From contig CAZEWZ010000001.1 in NCBI GenBank assembly GCA_964516765.1, forward strand, positions 62,001 through 126,000: a stretch of 64,000 nt of DNA, given 5' to 3'. A model generated the notes under the pieces. It did no database searches. It saw only the letters and a list, made by a program, of their open reading frames with translations, and was not told the DNA's origin. The stretch comes from CAZEWZ01 sp964516765. Its GTDB lineage: Bacteria; Bacteroidota; Bacteroidia; Flavobacteriales; UBA7430. Positions 8,624 to 16,339 of the stretch are shown here, one piece after another. The position numbers were made by a program, and so were the translations under genes. Numbering within the stretch: position 1 is the stretch's first letter; every line of letters begins with the position of its first letter.

Positions 8624-9493
8624 TTATTCATTAAGGTGTGAAACTGCTGCTTGAAGAACTTCATAAGAATTTGAATTACTAACAAAAGCTACTACAGAGA
8701 TGTTTTCTATGTCCCAGGACGGGTCTTTTTCAGTACTATACCGATTTATCAAATAATCCCCTTCTTGATTTACTTCTTGACTTATCGATTCTCCCCAAGG
8801 ACTATTTAATCCTTTTCGAAGGACATGGTTTTGTTCATATTCTTCAACATAGCCTTCTTCTGTTTGGTAGTCTGTTTGTTTGGAAATGATTTTATCTTCA
8901 ATTATTAAAACAGTCAGCGAGAGATCATCCTCGAGACTACTTAAAATTTTAGTTTGAACATCTACACAGATTAAATCGTTAGACTGATTATATGAAGTTA
9001 TAATCTCTAAATCTACAGATACCGGTTTAAGTAGTTCTATTTGAATGTTTTGTTGCCATTCATTAAATTGTAAAATATGGCCATTAGGGTAATTCATTCT
9101 GTTGACCATTCCATTTGGATTGCCTGCGTTACTATTTCCAAAAAGATTGTCCCAAGTATCTCCTGTATTTGATGTGAAGTCTGAAGGATAACTAGTGTTG
9201 GTGTTGGAGAAAAAGCCTGCATGAACGGAAATAATCACTAATTGATCACCATATATTTCTTGAAGCTCATAAGCTTTTTCAGCTGCTCTGGGGCAATTCC
9301 CGCATGTATGTCCAGTATAATCTTCTAATAAGATTTTTCGGATCGGGCTATTGTTTGGCTCCGTTGAAAAGGAAAAAGATTCACAAGAATCACTTACTTC
9401 ATCTTGAACGGTTATAAAAGGTTCTTCAATGATATCACATGAATAGAAGTAGATACACATTAAAAGGGATAGACCTATAATTTTTTTATTCAT
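8624..9493 (-). CDS. Omp28-related lipoprotein with thioredoxin-like CGNCP motif
   Basis: A 289-residue protein. From the ATG at 9493 it has a lipoprotein signal (MNKKIIGLSLLMCIYFYSC, lipid-modified Cys19). An Omp28-type thioredoxin-like domain follows with LLEDYTGHTCGNCPRAAEKA near residues 55-75 and the SVHAGFF segment. Omp28 was first described as a surface protein of Porphyromonas gingivalis; its function remains open, but the CxxC in this context suggests a redox or chaperone role at the cell surface. A start seven codons upstream (9514) would break the signal peptide. The DUF6029 barrel gene ends 27 bases before it. Confidence 0.85.
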   Translation of the reverse strand: MNKKIIGLSLLMCIYFYSCDIIEEPFITVQDEVSDSCESFSFSTEPNNSPIRKILLEDYTGHTCGNCPRAAEKAYELQEIYGDQLVIISVHAGFFSNTNTSYPSDFTSNTGDTWDNLFGNSNAGNPNGMVNRMNYPNGHILQFNEWQQNIQIELLKPVSVDLEIITSYNQSNDLICVDVQTKILSSLEDDLSLTVLIIEDKIISKQTDYQTEEGYVEEYEQNHVLRKGLNSPWGESISQEVNQEGDYLINRYSTEKDPSWDIENISVVAFVSNSNSYEVLQAAVSHLNE

Positions 9494-9520
9494 TCTAGAA
9501 ATATTTAATGACAATTAGCT

Positions 9521-11176
9521 CTAAAAACTACTTGTAATATTAAGACTCAATCCATTTGATGCAGGGACATTTCGGCAAATTCCACCTACACAAAAAATAC
9601 CTGCTCTTTGTTTTCCATATCCTATAGCCATTCTATTTGTTCCTTTATTAAAACCTAAAGTAAGGTTGGGGTAGTTTAGTTTGGTTTCTTGGTTTCCATA
9701 ATTATACATGTTTTGGAGAGTAATAAAGTATTTAGGGGAAACAGTGTATTCTACTAAAGCCATTGCCCAATTACCTTCATGTTGTTCAGTTTTTAAGTGT
9801 TGAACTTCTGTCCTTAGTGTATGTTTTGGTTTTACTTTGTATTGAGCTTCGAACACAAAAATATCGGCATAAATCATTCCAAAGTATTTATATCCTACAA
9901 TGACGGAACTATTGTATTCAGTATTAATATAAGTTCCAGTAAGTTTTAATTTTCGATTGATTTTTTTAGATAATTCAAGACTAAATTCTTGAAAATATTT
10001 TTCTTCTCCGACCTTGAAAAAATCAGAGGTATATCCTAATGTCCCAGTAGTTCCTATGGGTGTAAATTCATCCAAAGCTTGTTTGTCTATTGCATACACA
10101 TTGGAGAAGTTAGCAATCAGTCCCATTCCGTATTTTCCGCCTATTGGACTGTCTTTCTTGAATTTATAATTTAGTTCAGTTTGCAAACCCATTTCTCCGG
10201 TTGTGAGGGTTCCGTAGGGGTAAATAGTTGCCAAAGTATATGCATGTTGTTTAGTGAGTGCAGGAAGATAATTAATGATTGCATTCTGGAGGTTTTGGTC
10301 TCTTTCTGAGCGAAAGTCCATATTGTCTATACGCTTTGCTGCCAGCGAAATACCAAACCCTCTTTTTGAGTATGAACTGGAAAGTAATAGGGCATTCCCT
10401 GGTTTGAAAATATAATTATTTGCGGAAGATGGGTCATTGTATTTGTTGACATATTCAGCACCAAAATGCCATTTCCCGTGATTTAAATTGATTCTACTAG
10501 CCCAAGAAGCAACATTTTCGGGTAATACATATTGTGAGTTTAGGTCAGCTTGATACTTGCTAACGAAACTCGCACCTAGAATAATTCTTGTAGTTGATTC
10601 AGATAGTCGAGTTAAGGACTCATTCAATGATATTTCCCCATCTAATCCACGAACAAGACCTTCAGCTTTTTCAAAAAATATTCGCTGTCGTCCGAGTAAT
10701 GATGTTATGTAAACTCCATTTATAGGACTATACTTTATTCGAATTCCATCGAAAGCATTATCATATCCTAAATTTCGCTCCTCGTAAGCCCTTAAAATCA
10801 TTCCGCTACCAAATTGAGCATAAAAATTACCCACAGTTATATCCATGCCATCTTTGTCAAATTGAATAAAGCGATATGAGATGTCCTCTCCTTGATATCC
10901 AGAAGGATAACCTAGCAGGGCATTTTGATAAGCTTCGTATCTGATTCCCGCACTGAAATTATCAGTACGATATAGGATGTTGGCAAATCCATTGGATAAA
11001 CCTCGTTCGTTGGGGAACCCTGAACTTGCATTGTTTAAGTTAAAATCGAGAGCATCATCTTCCACATAAAGTTGAAAGTCACTTTGAAAATTACCACTTA
11101 ATTGCCCGTTTTGAATTCCTTGGGCATAGAGATTCTCTGCTAAGAGAATAAAAAGAACAAGAAGTGAATGCTTCAT
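9521..11176 (-). CDS. DUF6029-family outer membrane protein
   Basis: A 551-residue protein with a signal peptide (MKHSLLVLFILLAENLYAQ) and a body rich in amphipathic strands (for example NFSAGIRYEAYQNALLGYP and KHTLRTEVQHLKTEQ) ending in LSLNITSSF, a terminal aromatic as in outer membrane barrels. It fits the DUF6029 family, which is regularly found next to TlpA-like and Omp28 genes. Function unknown. It begins nine bases after the thioredoxin gene and precedes the Omp28 gene, so the three are surely co-transcribed. Confidence 0.75.
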   Translation of the reverse strand: MKHSLLVLFILLAENLYAQGIQNGQLSGNFQSDFQLYVEDDALDFNLNNASSGFPNERGLSNGFANILYRTDNFSAGIRYEAYQNALLGYPSGYQGEDISYRFIQFDKDGMDITVGNFYAQFGSGMILRAYEERNLGYDNAFDGIRIKYSPINGVYITSLLGRQRIFFEKAEGLVRGLDGEISLNESLTRLSESTTRIILGASFVSKYQADLNSQYVLPENVASWASRINLNHGKWHFGAEYVNKYNDPSSANNYIFKPGNALLLSSSYSKRGFGISLAAKRIDNMDFRSERDQNLQNAIINYLPALTKQHAYTLATIYPYGTLTTGEMGLQTELNYKFKKDSPIGGKYGMGLIANFSNVYAIDKQALDEFTPIGTTGTLGYTSDFFKVGEEKYFQEFSLELSKKINRKLKLTGTYINTEYNSSVIVGYKYFGMIYADIFVFEAQYKVKPKHTLRTEVQHLKTEQHEGNWAMALVEYTVSPKYFITLQNMYNYGNQETKLNYPNLTLGFNKGTNRMAIGYGKQRAGIFCVGGICRNVPASNGLSLNITSSF

Positions 11177-11185
11177 CAGAATAAG

Positions 11186-11674
11186 TTATAATTTTAAAAT
11201 TTCTTCATATAACTCCTCTTCATCTCCATCAAAATAGGACGTATGTTGCCAAATAATTTCTTTTTCTCCATTTAAAAGAAAAGTATGTGGAATTGCATTT
11301 ACGTTTAAAGCTCTTTTAAGGTCGCTATTTGCATCAATATAGATATCAAAAGGCCAATCCTTCCCATTGGCATATGGTGCTACTTTTGCCGCATTACGTG
11401 AGTCGTCAATTGAAATAGCAATTACTTTTACTCCAGTTTCATCTTGCCAGTCATTGTATATTTCAGATATGGCATCAAGTTCCTTTGCACAAGGCTTGCA
11501 CCAGGTAGCCCAAAAGCTAATAACAATTGGTTTCCCGTTGTTTTCAAAATCGATTGTATTTACTGTTTTCCCTTCCAGTGATTTGAGGCTTATATTGGGT
11601 AGAAGGCTCTTTTGTGTTTGTGCAATTGTCAGTGAAGAACACATGGTAAAAAAGACAATCCATAATTTTCTCAT
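11186..11674 (-). CDS. TlpA-family thioredoxin-like protein
   Basis: A 162-residue exported thioredoxin: signal peptide 1-19 (ending TIAQT), AhpC/TSA-like strand IVISFWATWCKPCAKELDAI with the active-site pair Cys59 and Cys62, and the cis-Pro in NAIPHTFLL. Such proteins reduce disulfides outside the cytoplasm. First gene of a five-gene operon (thioredoxin, DUF6029, Omp28, PorT-like, ubiX), suggesting that it serves the cysteine-bearing Omp28 protein encoded downstream. Confidence 0.88.
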   Translation of the reverse strand: MRKLWIVFFTMCSSLTIAQTQKSLLPNISLKSLEGKTVNTIDFENNGKPIVISFWATWCKPCAKELDAISEIYNDWQDETGVKVIAISIDDSRNAAKVAPYANGKDWPFDIYIDANSDLKRALNVNAIPHTFLLNGEKEIIWQHTSYFDGDEEELYEEILKL

Positions 11675-11699
11675 AATAATAATAATTTAACATGATAGA

Positions 11700-11707
11700 C
11701 AAAGATA
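11700..11707 (-). promoter_or_regulatory. Putative -7 promoter element for the thioredoxin-Omp28-ubiX operon
   Basis: On the minus strand the octamer is TATCTTTG, a match to the TAnnTTTG -7 consensus, 26 bases before the thioredoxin ATG. No convincing -33 TTG at 19-21 bases. Confidence 0.35.
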
Positions 11708-11860
11708 GTAATATACATCGTTATTATTTCTATCAATATAGAATCTATCAATGTCTTTTTATATTATCCAATTGGGGATTTATAATTGTGAATTAATTCT
11801 TCAAGTAATTTTAATATTGGAAGAGATGATTTTACTATTTTTGATAAAAATTAGAATAAA

Positions 11861-12241
11861 ATGAACATACCAGAAGATTTAAAGTATACAAAAGATCACG
11901 AGTGGATTCGTCAAGAGGGGAATTATGTAGTGGTCGGGATTACTGATTTTGCTCAAAAAGAACTTGGAGATATTGTTTTTGTGGATGTAGACTCAGAAGG
12001 TGAAACCCTAGATAAAGAGGAAATTTTTGGGTCTGTTGAAGCTGTAAAAACTGTATCTGATCTTTTTATGCCAATTTCAGGTGAATTGTTTGAATTTAAC
12101 GAGTCCTTAGAGGAGAATCCAGACCTAGTGAATTCAGACCCCTATGGAGATGGATGGATGATTAAAATTACATTTTCTGATGCTTCTCAGATGTTAGAAC
12201 TTCTATCATCTAAGCAATACCAAGATTTAGTGGGTGCTTAG
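11861..12241 (+). CDS. gcvH: Glycine cleavage system H protein
   Basis: A 126-residue lipoyl-domain protein. The lipoyl attachment lysine is Lys63 in FGSVEAVKTVSDL, and the N-terminal YTKDHEWIRQEG and the C-terminal NSDPYGDGWMIKI segments are typical. GcvH shuttles the aminomethyl group between the P, T and L proteins of the glycine cleavage complex, none of which is in the window. The stop overlaps the presumed GTG start of the VanZ-like gene by eight bases. Confidence 0.97.
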   Translation: MNIPEDLKYTKDHEWIRQEGNYVVVGITDFAQKELGDIVFVDVDSEGETLDKEEIFGSVEAVKTVSDLFMPISGELFEFNESLEENPDLVNSDPYGDGWMIKITFSDASQMLELLSSKQYQDLVGA

Positions 12242-12620
12242 GCTATCGATATGGGCCACTATTTGGCCTTCTTTTTTTTGTATTATTCTACTTTCCTATG
12301 GTAGTTTGATGCAGAGTCCCTCTTCGCTGAATTTTTCTTTTCCCTATGTTGATAAAGTGATTCATTTTGTGTGTTATTTTATTTTTTCCATGGTACTTTA
12401 TCTATATTCAATAGCTACTATTTTGGGAAAGGAAGAAAGTAAATTTCGATTTATATTTGTTTTAGGAATTGGTTCATTTATTGGACTTTCACTCGAAATA
12501 GCTCAAGCTGAATTTACTCTAGACCGATTGGGAGAATGGACAGATTTTTGTTTTAATTCCATCGGATTGATTTCAGCCTTTTTGATGATGGAAAGCTTAA
12601 AACACAAATCTGTTTTGTAA
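12234..12620 (+). CDS. VanZ-like family membrane protein
   Basis: A 128-residue protein with about four membrane helices and VanZ-like marks: FPYVDKVIHFVCYFIFS near residue 36, FIGLSLEIAQ near residue 83, and RLGEWTDFCFNSIG near residue 98. VanZ gives low-level teicoplanin resistance in enterococci; in Bacteroidota its relatives sit next to gcvH and tonB and their function is unknown. The start is a GTG overlapping the gcvH end; no in-frame ATG is nearby, so translation is probably coupled to gcvH. Confidence 0.8.
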   Translation: MLRLSIWATIWPSFFCIILLSYGSLMQSPSSLNFSFPYVDKVIHFVCYFIFSMVLYLYSIATILGKEESKFRFIFVLGIGSFIGLSLEIAQAEFTLDRLGEWTDFCFNSIGLISAFLMMESLKHKSVL

Positions 12621-12662
12621 TCCTTGACTAATTGTTTAATTTTATGCGAGAAATAAATAATT

Positions 12663-13361
12663 ATGGAAATTAAAAAGAGTTCAAAAGCAAATTTAGAATC
12701 CAAAAGAGGACTGTTTACTCAAATTGGGTTAGTGTTTGCTCTTTCCGCTTCTCTTTTAGCTTTTGAGTGGAAAAGTTATGAAAAATCAGCTTCTGATTTA
12801 GGGACTATGGAGTTGTCCATTGATGACGAAGAGATGATTCCTATAACGCAGAGAGAAATCAAGCCCCCTCCCCCTCCCCCTCCACCCCCAGAAGTTATTC
12901 AGATTGTAGAGGACGATGTAGAAATCGAAGTAGAACTTGAAATTGAAGAGACTGATTCTGACGAAGATGAAATCATAGAAATCGAAGAAGATGAAGAAGA
13001 AGATGAAATATTCAATTTTGCTGTTGTAGAGGATAAACCAGTTTTCCCTGGTTGTGAAGATGTTTCCAAAGAGGAACGGTATATGTGTTTTCAACAAGGA
13101 ATTATGAAACACATTCGAAATAATTTCAAATATCCTGCAATACCTAAAGAAATGGGTGTGTCTGAAAAAATATTTGTTCAGTTTGTAATTGATAAGTCTG
13201 GGAAAATTACTAAATCAACCGTCGTTCGAGGAGAAGACAAGCACTTAAAGAAGGAAGCAATCCGTTTAGTTAATTCCATTCCAAAACTTAAAGCAGCAAA
13301 GCAACGGGGAAAACCAGTGCCCTGTAGTTTTACTGTTCCTATTAACTTTAAATTACAATAA
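12663..13361 (+). CDS. tonB: Energy transducer TonB
   Basis: A 232-residue TonB: cytoplasmic start, one membrane helix (about 18-36, LFTQIGLVFALSASLLAFEW), a nine-proline run in IKPPPPPPPPPEVIQI, a very acidic linker (about 85-120, Glu/Asp repeats), then the C-terminal domain with the Bacteroidota marker KPVFPGCEDV and FVQFVIDKSGKI. It couples the proton motive force to TonB-dependent receptors such as the one at 54550. No exbB or exbD is adjacent. It follows the VanZ-like gene by 42 bases and ends in a strong terminator. Confidence 0.93.
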   Translation: MEIKKSSKANLESKRGLFTQIGLVFALSASLLAFEWKSYEKSASDLGTMELSIDDEEMIPITQREIKPPPPPPPPPEVIQIVEDDVEIEVELEIEETDSDEDEIIEIEEDEEEDEIFNFAVVEDKPVFPGCEDVSKEERYMCFQQGIMKHIRNNFKYPAIPKEMGVSEKIFVQFVIDKSGKITKSTVVRGEDKHLKKEAIRLVNSIPKLKAAKQRGKPVPCSFTVPINFKLQ

Positions 13362-13386
13362 AAAAAACCGCGAAAGCGGTTTTTTT
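13362..13386 (+). terminator. Rho-independent terminator after tonB
   Basis: AAAAAACCGC, loop GAAA, GCGGTTTTTT: a perfect stem with a GNRA tetraloop and a T run, directly after the tonB stop codon. It also marks the right boundary of the degenerate region that follows. Confidence 0.93.
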
Positions 13387-13389
13387 ATT

Positions 13390-14319
13390 CATTAATCTTT
13401 TCTCCAAATTCCATGGATCTTTCAAGGATAATTCTGCTTTCCAATTTTTTTTACCTTTTCTGTTGCCATACATATTTAATCTCGGTCTTCATAGACTTTA
13501 GTCTCACCGAATAGTTTAACTCCAATTTGCATCTTCGAAAGATGTGCCTATTCTTGTCCACATATTTAATATTCGATAGCTTCCTTTTTGTTCTAAAGCA
13601 ATCAATGACTTTAATTGAAAATGGTTATATTCATCACTATAATATAATCTTTAATTCAAGCCCAGTCTGCGCTATTGTATTGATAACATGCACAGTAATG
13701 GATTCTCTTATTTATGCTGCTGTATGACTAAATGAAGGTGGTTAAATTAATTTGAATTCCAATAAGTACTGATGAGTTGGCGCCAATCGGATTGAAATAA
13801 TATACGGTAATCGCTCGTTTAATTTGATTTGAGACAATCGGTTATCATATTTTAACATATTTGCTTGGAGAAGCTTTTTGGCGATTGGTTTTTTTATCGG
13901 ATGATTTCATTCCCAGTAAGATAATCAACCTTGTATAAACTTTAAATAAGAATGATAAAATTTATCTTTCTACACCATATTTTTTCATTTGATCTTTTAT
14001 AATTGTTAGGAATCCAATATTATTTTTGTAGTATAACAAATTATCAATCAACGCTTATCACACTACTTTTAAAGAAGCACAGTCAATCACTACAAAAATA
14101 TCTTTTTTCTCAAATACAGTTTTTAAAGTTTCTTTGTTTGAGCAGTCAATTTGATAATTAACTGGGTTTTTTAAATATTTTTTTAAGTTGGGTTAATAAT
14201 CTAAGGTTCAGAATCACAAAAATTATAATGAAATAGAATCAGAATTTGATTTTGGAATACTACTGAGTAAAAGATTTTATATATCCTAAGACCCCTGTCA
14301 AAAGTATTTTTTTATTCAA
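13390..14319 (-). pseudogene. galE: Decayed galE (UDP-glucose 4-epimerase) pseudogene
   Basis: The minus strand of this gene-free stretch reads as GalE from end to end, split over all three frames with many stops and shifts. In order: KILLTGVLGYI (Rossmann start, near 14300), QIDCSNKETLKTVFEKKD then VVIDCASLKVV (near 14130-14060), LYYKNNIG and MKKYGVER (near 14030-13960), NRQKASPSK (near 13880), ITVYYFNPIGANSSVLIG (near 13800), YQYNSADWA and IKDYIIVM (near 13670), SLIALEQKGSYRILN then RIGTSFED (near 13590-13530), GVKLFGETKVYEDRD (near 13500), and NWKAELSLKDP (near 13430). Each piece has its expected GalE counterpart in the right order. Length (~930 bases) is close to a full gene (~1,020). The start codon now reads TTG at 14319. 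The reading is by eye from family knowledge. Confidence 0.85.
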
Positions 14320-14344
14320 GGTCTAATTAAATTATTTGCAACTA

Positions 14345-14404
14345 ATAGTTTGATTAAACTTATTCAAAAATAATCTTATTTTTGAATAAGTTTAATCAAA
14401 CTAT
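14345..14404. repeat. 60-bp perfect palindrome between the galE remnant and the upxY-like gene
   Basis: Arms of 28 bases (14345-14372 and 14377-14404) are exact reverse complements around the four-base centre ATCT, whose outer bases also pair. The left arm starts ATAGTTTGATTAAACTT and the right arm mirrors it. It fills most of the 93-base gap between the two divergent genes and ends eight bases before the upxY-like ATG. A TATTTTTG octamer (TAnnTTTG type) lies in each arm, one per strand, facing outward. It could be an operator, a bidirectional promoter, a long RNA hairpin, or the scar of an invertible promoter. Confidence 0.9.
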
Positions 14405-14412
14405 AGGAAGAG

Positions 14413-14904
14413 ATGGATTGGATGGTTATTTATACCAAACCTAGAAATGAAAAAAAAGTTTATAAGCAACTTTCCTTAATGGGATATAAGGCTTACTGCC
14501 CTTGTCAAAAAATATTGAAACAATGGTCTGATCGAAAAAAATGGGTAGAGGAGCCAATTTTTAAATCTTATATCTTCATTCAAGCTCCCCAATCAGAAAA
14601 AGAAAAAATTGATATTCTTCAATCTCAAGGTGTTGTTCGTTTTCTCTACTGGTTGGGTAATCCCGCGATGGTAAAACAAATTGAAATTGACGCTATTAAT
14701 TCATTTCTAATGGAGTATGATTCTATTCAGTCTCACACATTTGATTATGGAAGCACTCTCAAGGTCAAAGAAGGGGCTTTGAAAGGCTCTGAAGGCATTG
14801 TTGTATACCAAACTAAAAATGAGGTAGTTATGAGGATAAATAGCTTAGGAATGGCACTTTCCGCACAGATATCAAAGTTAAAGGTAGAAGTTCTCAAATT
14901 ATAG
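14413..14904 (+). CDS. UpxY/NusG-family transcription antiterminator
   Basis: A 163-residue NusG-like protein: NGN domain (about 1-105) starting WMVIYTKPRNEKKVYKQL, with KKWVEEPIFKSYIFI in the middle, then a KOW domain (about 110-160) with VKEGALKGSEGIV. This is the form of the Bacteroides UpxY proteins, which stop premature termination in long capsule operons and normally stand first in such an operon. Here no polysaccharide gene follows; the next genes are convergent. A good ribosome site (AGGAAGAG) touches the ATG. Upstream lie a palindrome and a decayed galE, so it may be the last intact gene of a lost locus, or may act in trans on the cluster at 26.5-32.5 kb. Confidence 0.85.
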   Translation: MDWMVIYTKPRNEKKVYKQLSLMGYKAYCPCQKILKQWSDRKKWVEEPIFKSYIFIQAPQSEKEKIDILQSQGVVRFLYWLGNPAMVKQIEIDAINSFLMEYDSIQSHTFDYGSTLKVKEGALKGSEGIVVYQTKNEVVMRINSLGMALSAQISKLKVEVLKL

Positions 14905-15234
14905 TACTTTTCTTAGGGCAACCAATTGATCTCTGATTTTCTTGAGTTCATTCACAATTTCTATATTTCTAATTGTATCATTTTTATTTTCTCTTAGTTT
15001 TTTCTTTGCACCGGCTAGTGTATAGCCTCTTTCCTTTACTAGATGAAAAATTATTTTGAAGTTTTCGATGTCTTTTTTAGTAAAAAAACGATTGCCTTTT
15101 TTATTTTTTTTCGGACGAATTATACTGAATTCTTTTTCCCAAAATCTAATTAAGGATTTATTAACATTAAACAAATCAGCAACTTCGCTAATGGAATAAT
15201 AGACTTTTTTTATCGATTTACTGCTTAATACCAT
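14899..15234 (-). CDS. MerR-family transcriptional regulator
   Basis: A 111-residue protein with an N-terminal MerR winged helix: VYYSISEVADLFNVNKSLIRFWEKEF (residues 11-36), then RFFTKKDIENFKIIFHLVKERGYTL. The rest is a short helix for dimerisation; no ligand-binding domain is present. It lies eight bases after the M23 peptidase gene, and MerR-M23-alaS is a recurring neighbourhood in this phylum. Its target is not evident. Its 3' end overlaps the antiterminator gene by six bases. Confidence 0.88.
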   Translation of the reverse strand: MVLSSKSIKKVYYSISEVADLFNVNKSLIRFWEKEFSIIRPKKNKKGNRFFTKKDIENFKIIFHLVKERGYTLAGAKKKLRENKNDTIRNIEIVNELKKIRDQLVALRKVL

Positions 15235-15242
15235 GAAAGGTG

Positions 15243-16214
15243 TTAGTCAAAAGATTGATTTTCTTGAGAGGATAATTCGAGCATTATATCAAATTCTTCA
15301 GCAGTAAGATCATTGAAGTAATAATTTACAGGATTGACTCTTTGCTTATCTTTTAAAACTTCGTAATGAAGATGAGGTGCTGTAGAGGTTCCAGAGTTTC
15401 CGATGTATCCAATTAGATCTCCACGGAATACTTTTTGGTTTTGTTTAACAGTAAATTTATTTAAATGAGCATAGAATGTTTCATAGCCGTAACCATGATT
15501 AATTCGAAGCTGATTTCCGTAGCCTCGTTTGGATCGCTTAGCTTTGATGACATTTCCATTTCCTGTTGCATAGACAGGGGTGCCTTTTGGAGCTGAGAAA
15601 TCCATGCCCCAGTGCATTTTCCGTGTCTTATAGATGGGGTGAATACGATAGCCAAATCCAGAAGCCATTCGTTTTAAATTCTTATTTGATACGGGCTGAA
15701 TGGCCGGAATATGAGAAAGCATTTCGTCTTTGTGTACAACCATTTCAAGAACTTCATCAAAAGATTTCGACTGAACGTAAATGGCTTTTGATAGCTGATC
15801 TACTTTTTTATTCAGGTCTATGATTAAATTTGAATGGCTAAAACCTTCATATTTTTTATATCGATTGACTCCTCCATATCCAGCTTTTCTTATACTCGAA
15901 TCAATTGGATCAGCTTCGAAAATAACTCTGTAAATATTGTCGTCTCGGTCTTGAATTTCGTCTAAGATTACGAAAGAATTTTCAATTTGTTTATCCAGTA
16001 ATTTATATTGTGCTTCTAGATGAAGAATTTCTCGAAGTAATTCTTTTTCTTTGGGAGAATCAAAAAATGTAAAAAATAAAGCGAGGATGGACATGGCAAC
16101 GATATTACTACTTACCAAAAAAAGAAGAACATACTTAAAAATTTCAGTTTTTGAGCGTTCGATTTTTTTATAAGCCAATGCTTTTGTATCGTAATAATAT
16201 TTGACCTTGCCCAT
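15243..16214 (-). CDS. M23-family murein endopeptidase (MepM-like)
   Basis: A 323-residue cell-wall enzyme. An N-terminal cytoplasmic stretch and one membrane helix (about 25-47) are followed by a coiled-coil region (50-110) and the LytM/M23 domain from about 190. The zinc ligands are visible in HWGMDFSAP (His and Asp) and in TAPHLHYEV (HxH), with SKRGYGNQLRINHGYGYETF between. Such enzymes cut peptide cross-links of peptidoglycan, letting the sacculus grow. It is divergent from alaS and followed by the MerR gene. Confidence 0.92.
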   Translation of the reverse strand: MGKVKYYYDTKALAYKKIERSKTEIFKYVLLFLVSSNIVAMSILALFFTFFDSPKEKELLREILHLEAQYKLLDKQIENSFVILDEIQDRDDNIYRVIFEADPIDSSIRKAGYGGVNRYKKYEGFSHSNLIIDLNKKVDQLSKAIYVQSKSFDEVLEMVVHKDEMLSHIPAIQPVSNKNLKRMASGFGYRIHPIYKTRKMHWGMDFSAPKGTPVYATGNGNVIKAKRSKRGYGNQLRINHGYGYETFYAHLNKFTVKQNQKVFRGDLIGYIGNSGTSTAPHLHYEVLKDKQRVNPVNYYFNDLTAEEFDIMLELSSQENQSFD

Positions 16215-16238
16215 GTGCTGAAATTTTGGCTAAATTTG
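16207..16238 (+). promoter_or_regulatory. alaS: Putative promoter for alaS
   Basis: TTG at 16207-16209, 21-base spacer, then TAAATTTG at 16231-16238, matching the -33 TTG and -7 TAnnTTTG of Bacteroidota. The -33 lies inside the start of the divergent M23 gene, leaving a leader of about 95 bases. Confidence 0.4.
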
Positions 16239-16339
16239 TCTTAAATGTTTACAAACTATCTTGCAATTTAAGAAAATCTTAATTAAGGCTGTAAATAGTT
16301 ATTTGTGATTCACAATTAAAGTATTTTAAATAAACCCAC

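Noticed and set aside
12840..12895. C-rich run in tonB as a phase-variation tract
   Set aside because: The run is broken by T and A bases (CCCCCTCCCCC pattern), so slippage is less likely than at the pure C10 at 50011.
12798..13112. Minus-strand 104-codon frame rich in Phe and Tyr
   Set aside because: It is the antisense of the acidic linker and proline run of TonB; the composition follows from that.
13527..13727. Plus-strand 66-codon frame with IENGYIHHYN and SSP, suggesting an IS3 transposase end
   Set aside because: The opposite strand of the same bases reads as GalE in consecutive conserved blocks over a far longer range, so the plus-strand likeness is chance.
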